This document shows positions 1-4,682 of a stretch of 6,816 bases of DNA, in pieces. Positions within the stretch are counted from its first letter, which is position 1, and each line of letters opens with the position of its first letter. Position numbers and translations under genes: made by a program. This DNA comes from Clostridiaceae bacterium (GTDB lineage Bacteria; Bacillota; Clostridia; DSM-8532), in assembly GCA_025361665.1 (NCBI GenBank), contig JANYKF010000311.1:1-6816 (forward strand), written 5' to 3'. Under the pieces are notes generated by a model, which saw only the letters and a program-made list of their open reading frames with translations, had not been told where the DNA came from and ran no database searches.

Positions 1-219
1 TTGATCATTCCTTCCTACCTGGCCAAAGGACTGGAGTTCGATCATGCAATCGTGATCCTGGCCGGACAGGGCGAATACATTGCACAAGAGGAAAGGGGCT
101 TGTTCCATACTGTCTGTTCGCGCGCCTTGCACCGGCTGACCCTAATCTCCCTGGAAGGGGCGCCTGATATTCTGGCAGGTGTGGCTGCGAATCTTTTTGA
201 ACAGAATTCAGGCAGATAA
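1..219 (+). CDS. helD: HelD/UvrD-like helicase, C-terminal fragment (5' truncated by window edge)
   Basis: This is the last 72 codons of a superfamily 1 helicase; the frame is open at base 1, so the TTG there is most likely an internal leucine codon. Near its start the segment IPSYLAKGLEFDHAIV matches helicase motif V as found in HelD proteins. The segment FHTVCSRALHRLTL, about 20 residues later, matches motif VI with its arginine, although the usual threonine before that arginine is serine here. HelD-type proteins of Gram-positive bacteria bind stalled RNA polymerase and use ATP to release it from nucleic acid. The protein ends about 30 residues after motif VI, which is normal for the family. 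The stop is TAA. The next gene is about 300 bases away and separated by a terminator, so no functional link to amtB is implied. A UvrD/Rep-type DNA helicase is the alternative, but the SYLAKGLEFD wording favours HelD. Confidence 0.75.
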   Translation: MIIPSYLAKGLEFDHAIVILAGQGEYIAQEERGLFHTVCSRALHRLTLISLEGAPDILAGVAANLFEQNSGR

Positions 220-341
220 ATATGGCAATCTTCCAGGAACAGCGCACGAACATGCGAACACGGCAATCCGTCTTATCCCTTGCAATGTCCTATGATTTAT
301 TTGTGCAGGTATCTGAATAATGAAATTTTTGAAAACGAAAC

Positions 342-370
342 TTGCAAATCCGGTTGGCTGATGGTACAAT
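342..370 (+). promoter_or_regulatory. Extended -10 sigma-A-type promoter, probably for amtB
   Basis: A -35 box TTGCAA (342-347) is separated by exactly 17 bases from a -10 box TACAAT (365-370). The TGG just before the -10 box (362-364) gives the extended -10 form. This is the best promoter-like sequence in the gap of about 300 bases between the helicase gene and amtB. Transcription would begin near 376-378, roughly 140 bases before the amtB start codon and about 23 bases before a terminator hairpin. The rest of 220-341 shows no gene or other clear element. Confidence 0.7.
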
Positions 371-399
371 GAACATGCTCGATACGAGTGACGCAAGCG

Positions 400-437
400 A
401 AGGCGCTTTTGGGAAAATCCCCCAAAGCGCCTTTTTT
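400..437 (+). terminator. Intrinsic terminator in the amtB leader
   Basis: GGCGCTTT (402-409) pairs perfectly with AAAGCGCC (424-431). The stem extends inward past one unpaired T by GGG (411-413) with CCC (421-423), and outward by AA (400-401) with TT (432-433). The loop is AAAATCC (414-420). A run of six T (432-437) follows, as expected of a factor-independent terminator. It lies only about 25-60 bases after the predicted start of transcription at the 342-370 promoter and 80 bases before amtB. It could end read-through from the helicase gene, act as an attenuator of amtB, or end a short separate RNA of about 60 nt. Confidence 0.85.
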
Positions 438-517
438 GTGTTGTATTCCAGGATTCATGCGGTCCGGCCGGCCGCAGCTGTGACAGAACGGTGATTGTGA
501 TACACGGAGGGAAGAGG

Positions 518-1939
518 ATGAAACGAAAATTCAGTATAGGTTTGCTGTTGTTCCTGTTCATTTGCATGTCCTTTTCCTTCGCGGCATTTGCTACGGAGAA
601 GGGCACTTCGCTGCCGGATACGTTCACGGCGCAGAGCGATGAGGCGAAGATCGCCTTCAGGGACGCTGTCGGCGTGACCAGCGCCCAGAGCGCGGGCGAT
701 ACGGCCTTCATGTTCGCCAGCACCGTGCTGGTGTTCATCATGACACCGGGCCTCGCCTTTTTCTATGGCGGCATGGTTCGCCGCAAGAACGTGCTCAACA
801 CGATGATGAACTCCTTTGTGCTGATGGCTGTGATCTCCATCCAATGGCTGTTTTTTGGCTATTCCATCGCATTCGGAACCGGTGGGCCGCTGTTCGGCGT
901 CGGCCAGTATCTGGGGTTTTCCGGCGTGGGGGCCGCGCCGTCGGTCTATGCGGGCACAGTCCCGCACACGCTGTTCGCCCTGTTCCAGCTGATGTTCGCC
1001 ATCATCACGCCGGCGCTCATTTCCGGCGCATTTGCGGAACGGATGAAGTTTTCAGCCTTTCTGCTGTTCTCCGTCCTCTGGGCCACGCTTGTCTATGACC
1101 CGATTGCGCACTGGGTCTGGGGCGTGGATGGATGGATGTCGCTGCTGAACCCGAATGCCGCCTTCCAGGCGCTGGATTTCGCCGGAGGCACCGTTGTCCA
1201 TATCAGCTCCGGGTTCGCGGGACTGGTCCTGGCCCTCATGCTGGGAAAAAGAAAGGAAAAGAGCACGGCCATCCCCCACAACATCCCGTTTGTCCTCCTG
1301 GGCGCGGCCCTTCTGTGGTTCGGCTGGTTTGGCTTCAATGGAGGCTCGGCCCTCAGTTCCGGCGGCCTCGCCATCCACGCGTTCCTGACCACCAACATGG
1401 CCGCCGCCGCCGCCACATTGTCCTGGATGTTCGTTGAATGGATCAAGACTGGCAAACCCACTGTCCTCGGCGCTGCCACCGGAGCCGTGGTCGGCCTCGT
1501 GGCCATCACCCCCGGCGCCGGTTTCGTCACCCCGGTCGCAGCCGTCATCATCGGCGCTCTGGTCAGCCCCCTCTGCTATTTCGCCGTCAGCTATCTCAAG
1601 CACAAGCTTGGTTATGACGATGCGCTGGATGCGTTCGGATGCCATGGCGTCGGCGGATTCTTCGGCGCCGTCATGACCGGCGTCTTCGCCACCACGACCG
1701 TCAACCCCTTCGGCAAGGATGGCCTGCTGTACGGCAATCCGGAACAGTTCCTCATCCAGCTCGCCGCCGCTTCCATCACCGCCGCCTTTTCGGTTGTCAT
1801 GACGTTCCTCATCATGAAGGCAGTCGGTTTGGTCGTGAAGACGCGTGTGGCGGAAAAAGACGAAATGCAGGGCATGGACATCACGCAGCATGGAGAGGAT
1901 GCGTATCCCGACTTTTCATCCGACCAGTCCATCGCCTGA
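518..1939 (+). CDS. amtB: Ammonium transporter, Amt/MEP/Rh family
   Basis: Encodes a 473-residue Amt channel that moves ammonium across the cytoplasmic membrane as a trimer. Residues 1-25 form a signal peptide with a likely cut after AFA. The core then begins with TPGLAFFYGGMVRRKNVL in the first helices, followed by ITPALISGAFAER, the family signature DFAGGTVVHISSG (Asp220 to about 232) and LLWFGWFGFNGGSAL. It ends with DAFGCHGVGGFFG. His228 and His376 are the expected twin pore histidines. The cytoplasmic tail contains EKDEMQGMDITQHGEDAYP, the conserved end that helps contact P-II proteins. The start at 518 is chosen because GGAGGG (506-511) sits 7 bases upstream and the signal peptide begins there; an in-frame GTG at 491 would place the ribosome binding site inside the gene. 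The P-II gene follows after 175 bases. Codon use is visibly richer in GCC, GGC and ATC than in neighbouring genes. No clear terminator was seen after the stop. Confidence 0.96.
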   Translation: MKRKFSIGLLLFLFICMSFSFAAFATEKGTSLPDTFTAQSDEAKIAFRDAVGVTSAQSAGDTAFMFASTVLVFIMTPGLAFFYGGMVRRKNVLNTMMNSFVLMAVISIQWLFFGYSIAFGTGGPLFGVGQYLGFSGVGAAPSVYAGTVPHTLFALFQLMFAIITPALISGAFAERMKFSAFLLFSVLWATLVYDPIAHWVWGVDGWMSLLNPNAAFQALDFAGGTVVHISSGFAGLVLALMLGKRKEKSTAIPHNIPFVLLGAALLWFGWFGFNGGSALSSGGLAIHAFLTTNMAAAAATLSWMFVEWIKTGKPTVLGAATGAVVGLVAITPGAGFVTPVAAVIIGALVSPLCYFAVSYLKHKLGYDDALDAFGCHGVGGFFGAVMTGVFATTTVNPFGKDGLLYGNPEQFLIQLAAASITAAFSVVMTFLIMKAVGLVVKTRVAEKDEMQGMDITQHGEDAYPDFSSDQSIA

Positions 1940-2039
1940 TCCTCCATTACCCAGTTTCTGATTGGCTGGCAGCGTTTGCCTGGCAGAGTAGAATGAGTTA
2001 AATCAGCGTTGGAAAAACCGGAATCATAGATTGACTTTC

Positions 2040-2068
2040 CTGCAAAAACGGATGATTTGTGTTATGTT
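2040..2068 (+). promoter_or_regulatory. Candidate extended -10 promoter for the P-II gene
   Basis: CTGCAA (2040-2045) and TATGTT (2063-2068) are 17 bases apart, and TGT (2060-2062) precedes the -10 box. The arrangement resembles the amtB promoter (TTGCAA, 17 bases, TACAAT) but each box is weaker. A TTGACT at 2031-2036 looks like a good -35 box, yet no -10 box lies at the right distance. Transcription would start near 2074-2076, about 40 bases before the P-II start codon. The 175-base gap after amtB holds this element, a short inverted repeat and a possible 10-codon leader ORF. Confidence 0.45.
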
Positions 2069-2070
2069 GA

Positions 2071-2084
2071 AGGGATGGATCCCT
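2071..2084 (+). repeat. Inverted repeat AGGGAT-GG-ATCCCT at the predicted P-II transcript start
   Basis: AGGGAT (2071-2076) and ATCCCT (2079-2084) are perfect inverted copies separated by GG. In DNA this could be an operator overlapping the start of transcription from the 2040-2068 promoter. In RNA it can fold as GGGA-TGGA-TCCC, a 4-bp stem with a tetraloop near the 5' end. No regulator is recognised, and a 12-base palindrome can occur by chance. Confidence 0.3.
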
Positions 2085-2085
2085 C

Positions 2086-2118
2086 ATGAAGAAAAGGAAA
2101 GGATGTGTCGCTGCATGA
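2086..2118 (+). CDS. Possible 10-codon leader ORF overlapping the P-II start codon
   Basis: ATG at 2086 opens MKKRKGCVAA and stops at TGA 2116-2118, which overlaps the P-II ATG (2115-2117) as ATGA, the usual geometry of translational coupling. AAGGG (2070-2074) lies 11 bases upstream, a rather long spacing. Translation of this ORF could deliver ribosomes to the P-II start, whose own ribosome binding site is poorly spaced. There is no family evidence and the ORF is very short, so it may be accidental. Confidence 0.25.
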   Translation: MKKRKGCVAA

Positions 2119-2456
2119 AAATGGTAATCGCCATCATTCGTCCCGAGTCCCTTGACAATGTCAAGCAGGCACTGTTCAATGCCGAAATCCACAAGATGAC
2201 CGTCAGCCCCGTACGGGGATGCGGACAGCAAAAAGGATACACGGAAAACTACCGTGGAAGCATCAAGACGATCAACCTGCTGCCGAAAATCCGCATTGAA
2301 ATCGTGGTCAATGATTCCTTCGTGAAGCCAACCATCGATGCGATCATCAGTTCGGCCCGATCGGGAAACATCGGGGACGGCAAGATATTCGTGATGCCGG
2401 TGGAAGAAGTGTACCGCATCCGGACGGGTGAAACGGGTTCCGAGGCAATCGGCTGA
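2115..2456 (+). CDS. glnK: P-II family nitrogen regulatory protein (GlnB/GlnK type)
   Basis: Encodes 113 residues, the normal P-II length, beginning MKMVIAIIRPESLDNVKQAL. P-II trimers bind ATP or ADP and 2-oxoglutarate and report nitrogen and energy state by docking on targets; the GlnK type plugs Amt channels. The nucleotide and ligand loop RGCGQQKGYTENYRG is present, with Gln39 and Lys40 in the standard places. IGDGKIFVMPVEEVYRIRTGE supplies Lys90, Arg101 and Arg103. On the T-loop, Tyr46 is kept but position 51, the tyrosine uridylylated in enteric bacteria, is lysine; Ser49 is present. Uridylylation at the usual site is therefore impossible. The start at 2115 matches the family N-terminus; AAAGGA (2098-2103) lies 11 bases upstream. 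ATG 2103, adding four residues, is the alternative. The position just after amtB makes the transporter the likely partner. A strong terminator follows. Confidence 0.95.
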   Translation: MKMVIAIIRPESLDNVKQALFNAEIHKMTVSPVRGCGQQKGYTENYRGSIKTINLLPKIRIEIVVNDSFVKPTIDAIISSARSGNIGDGKIFVMPVEEVYRIRTGETGSEAIG

Positions 2457-2506
2457 AGGGGTTTCAGGTCGGCCGCCAGTAAAAACCAATCTGCTGATCT
2501 GCACGG

Positions 2507-2539
2507 AAAGGGGCTGTCTTAACGGGACAGACCCCTTTT
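2507..2539 (+). terminator. Intrinsic terminator after the P-II gene
   Basis: AAAGGGG (2507-2513) pairs with CCCCTTT (2532-2538), and CTGTC (2514-2518) pairs with GACAG (2526-2530); one A (2531) bulges. The loop is seven bases (2519-2525). The 3' arm ends in TTTT. It lies 50 bases after the P-II stop and should close the nitrogen module before the kinase gene. Confidence 0.85.
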
Positions 2540-2571
2540 CTGCGCGCTGAACCGTAGTGGCCCGGGTACTT

Positions 2572-2720
2572 GCATGCCCTTTGCATGCATGTCCTACAGA
2601 CACATGGTAAAATGAGCTATGCGGCATACCAAGCTGAGTTATGCGGCATGCCAAGCTGAGCTATGGCTGCATGCCAAATTGGGCTATGGCGGCATGGCAA
2701 ATGAAGCCATGGAGGCATGG
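2572..2720 (+). repeat. Periodic GCATGC-like hexamers around the kinase promoter
   Basis: Exact GCATGC occurs at 2572, 2583, 2646 and 2669; close variants are GCATAC at 2624 and GCATGG at 2692 and 2715. Spacings from 2624 onward are 22, 23, 23 and 23 bases, and the first two copies are 11 apart. GCATGC is its own reverse complement, so each could be a half or full binding site. The array brackets the -10 box at 2608-2613, and the 2583 copy falls at the -35 position. No known regulator site is recognised. Confidence 0.6.
2605..2613 (+). promoter_or_regulatory. Candidate extended -10 promoter for the kinase gene
   Basis: TGGTAAAAT contains a TGG extension and a -10 box TAAAAT (2608-2613), closely matching TGGTACAAT before amtB. 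There is no good -35 box 16-18 bases upstream, where GCATGC-type sequence lies instead; extended -10 promoters can work without one. Transcription would start near 2620 and give a leader of about 140 bases made mostly of the tandem repeats. Confidence 0.45.
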
Positions 2721-2721
2721 G
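2614..2721 (+). repeat. Five degenerate 22-23 bp tandem repeats upstream of the kinase
   Basis: Units begin at 2614, 2636, 2658, 2681 and 2704. The shared pattern is roughly GRGCTATGSNGGCATRCCAA followed by two or three variable bases. The first two units differ at two positions; later units diverge more, and the last is partial. Unit length is not a multiple of three and no reading frame is kept, so the array is not coding. It ends 36 bases before the kinase start codon. Confidence 0.8.
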
Positions 2722-2757
2722 TGCACGGACCAACCGCAGAGGACCTGAGGGGGAAGT

Positions 2758-3558
2758 ATGAGAGTTGCCTGTTTCACGGTCGCAGCCATGGATGAATTCC
2801 CGCAGGCGGGGGAATGTCATGCTGGTGGAAACGCCTTGAACCAATCGATCCGATTCCGTCATCTTGGGTATGATTCCGCTTTTGTCGGTGCGCTGGGGAC
2901 AGATGCAAACGGAGACCGGATTGAAGCCCTGCTTCAGTCGGAATCGGTCGACTGCAGCCACCTGCGCCGGCTTGCCGGCATCACGGCATGCAATCGGATC
3001 CTCAATGATGAGGCAGGGGAACGTTTTGGCGTGGAGGGCGCATGGCAGAATGGCGCATATGGGGAATTCCGCATGGATTCCGACGACTGGGCATATCTCA
3101 GCCATTTTGACATATGGGCCACACATGCGGATTGTCCATGTTTCGAAGAAACCCTGGCAAGAAAAGAATCCCGGCAATTCCTTTCCATCGATTTCCTGCA
3201 TCTCATGGATGAGGAACAAGTGGAAAAGTGCATGGGAAGCAATACCCTCTGCTATTTTGGCGGAACAGCCGACATGGCGGGGAACCTGGCTAAACTCGCG
3301 GAAAGGAAACCGGGCCTCCTGGTTCTGACTCTCGGTGCGGACGGCAGCATGGCCTTCCAAGGCAGCTCCCGCTGGGTGCAACCCGCATTGCCGGTTTCGA
3401 AGGTAGTGGATGCAACCGGCTGCGGCGATGCGTTTCAGGCCGGTTTCACCGCAACCTGGATACAAACCGGCGATATTTCGAAAGCCCTGCTGGCCGGAGC
3501 GGAGATGGGACGCATCGCAACCCAGTCATATGGCGGGGTTCCATGGAAGACGACCTGA
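2758..3558 (+). CDS. PfkB/ribokinase-family sugar kinase, fructoselysine 6-kinase-like
   Basis: Encodes 266 residues of a cytoplasmic kinase that transfers phosphate from ATP to a sugar or sugar derivative. Asp12 and the GGNALN loop (23-28) mark the substrate site. VVDATGCGDAFQAGF near the end is the PfkB signature, with Gly221-Cys-Gly223 as the anion hole and Asp224 as the catalytic base. LTLGADGS, about 35 residues earlier, is part of the nucleotide site. The compact size and the order of motifs fit the FrlD branch (fructoselysine 6-kinase, about 260 residues), which acts on Amadori products before a deglycase. No deglycase or transporter is nearby, so the substrate is an inference. GAGGGGG (2747-2753) decides the ATG at 2758. 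A repeat array and a promoter precede it. A 12-codon ORF with a perfect ribosome binding site follows after 13 bases. Confidence 0.85.
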   Translation: MRVACFTVAAMDEFPQAGECHAGGNALNQSIRFRHLGYDSAFVGALGTDANGDRIEALLQSESVDCSHLRRLAGITACNRILNDEAGERFGVEGAWQNGAYGEFRMDSDDWAYLSHFDIWATHADCPCFEETLARKESRQFLSIDFLHLMDEEQVEKCMGSNTLCYFGGTADMAGNLAKLAERKPGLLVLTLGADGSMAFQGSSRWVQPALPVSKVVDATGCGDAFQAGFTATWIQTGDISKALLAGAEMGRIATQSYGGVPWKTT

Positions 3559-3571
3559 CAGGAGGTTCACC

Positions 3572-3610
3572 ATGAGGGACTGGTATTTCAAAACATCTGC
3601 CCTTTGGTGA
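3572..3610 (+). CDS. Possible 12-residue peptide ORF downstream of the kinase
   Basis: AGGAGG (3560-3565), six bases before ATG 3572, is one of the best ribosome binding sites in the window, yet the frame reads only MRDWYFKTSALW before TGA, followed at once in frame by TAA. It may be a genuine micropeptide translated with the kinase, since it starts 13 bases after that stop. It may also be the surviving start of a deleted downstream gene. The peptide has two tryptophans but no terminator or antiterminator follows, so a tryptophan leader is unlikely. No homology can be claimed. Confidence 0.35.
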   Translation: MRDWYFKTSALW

Positions 3611-3616
3611 TAACAT
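3587..3616 (+). promoter_or_regulatory. Weak extended -10 promoter candidate before the cytochrome b5-like gene
   Basis: TTCAAA (3587-3592), an 18-base spacer and TAACAT (3611-3616) preceded by TGA (3608-3610) give an extended -10 pattern. Transcription would start near 3623, about 100 bases before the lipoprotein start. A second weak option is TGGACA (3661-3666) with GATAAC (3683-3688), 16 bases apart. Neither is strong. The gap 3611-3724 otherwise holds an in-frame upward extension of the lipoprotein frame without a ribosome binding site. Confidence 0.3.
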
Positions 3617-3724
3617 GGCCACATGAAGGGTAGATAAAAAATGTACGCAATACCCGTGGATGGACATTTGCACATATGGAATGATAACGAAATGAGACGA
3701 AAACATGAATGGAAGGATGACAAA

Positions 3725-4120
3725 ATGAGAGACGACAACACAAGGAACAGGCAACAAACTCCAAATCTTCACGGCATCCGCCTTTTTTTCATTGCACTGC
3801 CACTCGTCCTGCTGCTGGCTGCTTGCGGTGCACCCGCTTCTCCCGCAACGGCCACTGCATCTTCAGCCGCCGTTTCTTCAAATGCGACGCTGAAGGAGTA
3901 CACCGTGGACGAGCTTGCGAAATTTGATGGCCAGAATGGAAACCCGGCATACATCGCGGTGGACGGTAACGTGTATGATGTCACCAACGCCGCACCATGG
4001 GCAAACGGCAGTCATTTTGGCCAATATACCGCCGGAAAGGATCTTTCGAAAGCGATCCTCCTCGTAAGCCATGGAAAAGCTAAATTGAGCGAGGTTCCGA
4101 TGATCGGCACGCTCAAGTAG
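3725..4120 (+). CDS. Cytochrome b5-like heme-binding domain lipoprotein
   Basis: Encodes 131 residues. The N-terminus has a basic region, a hydrophobic stretch (about 20-31) and a lipobox LAAC, so Cys34 should be lipidated and the protein anchored outside the membrane. An Ala/Ser/Thr linker leads to a single domain from about residue 52, YTVDELAKFDGQNGNPAYIAV, then DGNVYDVT, PWANGSHFG and AGKDLS, ending VPMIGTLK. This order is that of the bacterial cytochrome b5-like/MAPR fold, which binds heme or steroid-like ligands. The classical HPGG motif is missing; His97 and His116 are candidate axial ligands. The start at 3725 is chosen because GAAGGA (3712-3717) lies 7 bases upstream and the signal peptide begins there; in-frame ATGs at 3641 and 3692 lack a site. 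The stop is TAG within the first copy of a 45-bp duplication. A role in extracellular redox or heme handling is inference. Confidence 0.85.
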   Translation: MRDDNTRNRQQTPNLHGIRLFFIALPLVLLLAACGAPASPATATASSAAVSSNATLKEYTVDELAKFDGQNGNPAYIAVDGNVYDVTNAAPWANGSHFGQYTAGKDLSKAILLVSHGKAKLSEVPMIGTLK

Positions 4121-4193
4121 CCATCGTTTTCCGGGGAGGTTCCGATGATTGGCACATTCAGGCAGCCATCGTTTTCCGGGGGAGGTTCTGATG
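4091..4193 (+). repeat. 45-bp in-frame tandem duplication over the lipoprotein end, plus a third partial copy
   Basis: Copy 1 is 4091-4135 and copy 2 is 4136-4180. They match at 40 of 45 positions. A partial third copy of 12 bases (4182-4193, one mismatch) supplies the ribosome binding site and ATG of the next gene. Copy 1 encodes EVPMIGTLK, the stop TAG and PSFSG in frame; copy 2 encodes EVPMIGTFRQPSFSG, with CAG in place of TAG. The unit also carries GGGGAGGTTCCGATG, a ribosome binding site with a start codon. Copy 2 thereby creates a possible 22-codon ORF (4145-4213), MIGTFRQP and onward. Confidence 0.9.
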
Positions 4194-4556
4194 TCCCGCA
4201 AGACACCCCATGATGATCGGGAAGTCCTGCGGGAAATCCGCGGAATGGAGCCGATTCCCAAAAAAAAGAAACGAAGCGGTTTCCTCATCTTGTCCGTATT
4301 GCTGTTTTCCGTTGCCATATTCATCTCGATGGGTCACCGCGGCGGCAGTAATGCAGGCACAATCTGCGCCATTGGCATTGTGCTGTTCCTCATCGGCATG
4401 ACAAACAAGGGAAAAAACCGGCAATTCCCCAACCCATACCGGGATGCTGACCGCTGGGACAATTCAGTCAATGAGAACCCATGCGACACCACCGGAAATA
4501 ACGATGAATTTGCCCACCATCACGACGGGGATGCAGACGATGGAGGCAGTGACTAG
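4191..4556 (+). CDS. Small membrane protein with two transmembrane helices and an acidic, His-rich tail
   Basis: Not recognised. The 121 residues begin with a charged segment containing a KKKKR cluster (24-28). A first helix follows at about 31-48 (FLILSVLLFSVAIFISMG), then a short glycine-rich turn and a second helix at about 55-71 (AGTICAIGIVLFLIGMT). A soluble tail contains FAHHHDGDADDGGSD. The positive cluster before helix 1 and the NKGKNR after helix 2 suggest both ends face the cytoplasm. GGAGG (4181-4185) five bases before ATG 4191 fixes the start; a TTG at 4149 in the same frame has no such support. It begins 70 bases after the lipoprotein and may be co-transcribed with it. The stop TAG is suspicious: the same frame continues with 17 codons of like composition (see 4554-4610). 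The tail might bind metal, but no defined motif supports that. Confidence 0.75.
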   Translation: MSRKTPHDDREVLREIRGMEPIPKKKKRSGFLILSVLLFSVAIFISMGHRGGSNAGTICAIGIVLFLIGMTNKGKNRQFPNPYRDADRWDNSVNENPCDTTGNNDEFAHHHDGDADDGGSD

Positions 4557-4610
4557 GGCGTCAGCCATGGCGACAGTCATGATGGCGACAGCGGGGGTGG
4601 AGAAAGTTGA
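4554..4610 (+). other. In-frame continuation of the small membrane protein beyond its TAG
   Basis: After TAG (4554-4556) the frame reads GVSHGDSHDGDSGGGES and then TGA (4608-4610). The residues repeat the His/Asp/Gly/Ser make-up of the preceding HHDGDADDGGSD, which a random untranslated stretch would rarely do. The TAG is therefore likely a recent nonsense mutation in a dispensable tail, a read-through site, or a sequencing error. If read as one protein the product would be 139 residues. Confidence 0.55.
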
Positions 4611-4634
4611 ATCCAGCAAAACAGGAGAAGAAGG

Positions 4635-4682
4635 ATGGGGGGCTTCGCATGGACATTCATTGTCGTCCCGGTGCTTCCGTGA
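4635..4682 (+). CDS. Possible 15-residue hydrophobic peptide ORF
   Basis: AGGAG (4622-4626) stands eight bases before ATG 4635. The frame encodes MGGFAWTFIVVPVLP and ends in TGA followed directly by TAA. The peptide is almost wholly hydrophobic, as are many membrane micropeptides. The stop codons overlap the extended -10 element of the next promoter. It may simply be a chance ORF in the gap between the two membrane-protein genes. Confidence 0.25.
   Translation: MGGFAWTFIVVPVLP

Noticed and set aside
369..494. ORF in the amtB leader starting at ATG 369 or 375 and ending just before amtB (MNMLDTSDAS onward)
   Set aside because: The first ATG overlaps the -10 box, there is no ribosome binding site, and the frame runs straight through the terminator hairpin. 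Leaderless translation from 375 is possible but unsupported.
1052..1891. 279-codon open frame on the minus strand within amtB
   Set aside because: It is the antisense shadow of a GC-rich gene. Its product is a low-complexity Gly/Asp/Glu/Arg mix, and amtB itself is unmistakable.
2614..2721. Repeat array considered as a CRISPR
   Set aside because: Units are directly adjacent without unique spacers, are degenerate and no cas genes are present.
2619..2800. Open frame running through the 22-23 bp repeats into the kinase start
   Set aside because: The repeat length is not a multiple of three, so the repeats are read in changing frames; there is no ribosome binding site at its start.
2617..3465. 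282-codon open frame on the minus strand across the kinase
   Set aside because: The kinase on the plus strand has a complete PfkB signature and a ribosome binding site. The antisense product shows no motif and starts inside the kinase signature region.
3600..3629. CCCTT...AAGGG hairpin after the kinase as a terminator
   Set aside because: The stem is short with internal loops and no T run follows on the plus strand.
3641..3724. Upstream extension of the b5-like lipoprotein to ATG 3641 (28 extra residues)
   Set aside because: No ribosome binding site is near 3641, and the extension would bury the signal peptide behind a long charged segment.
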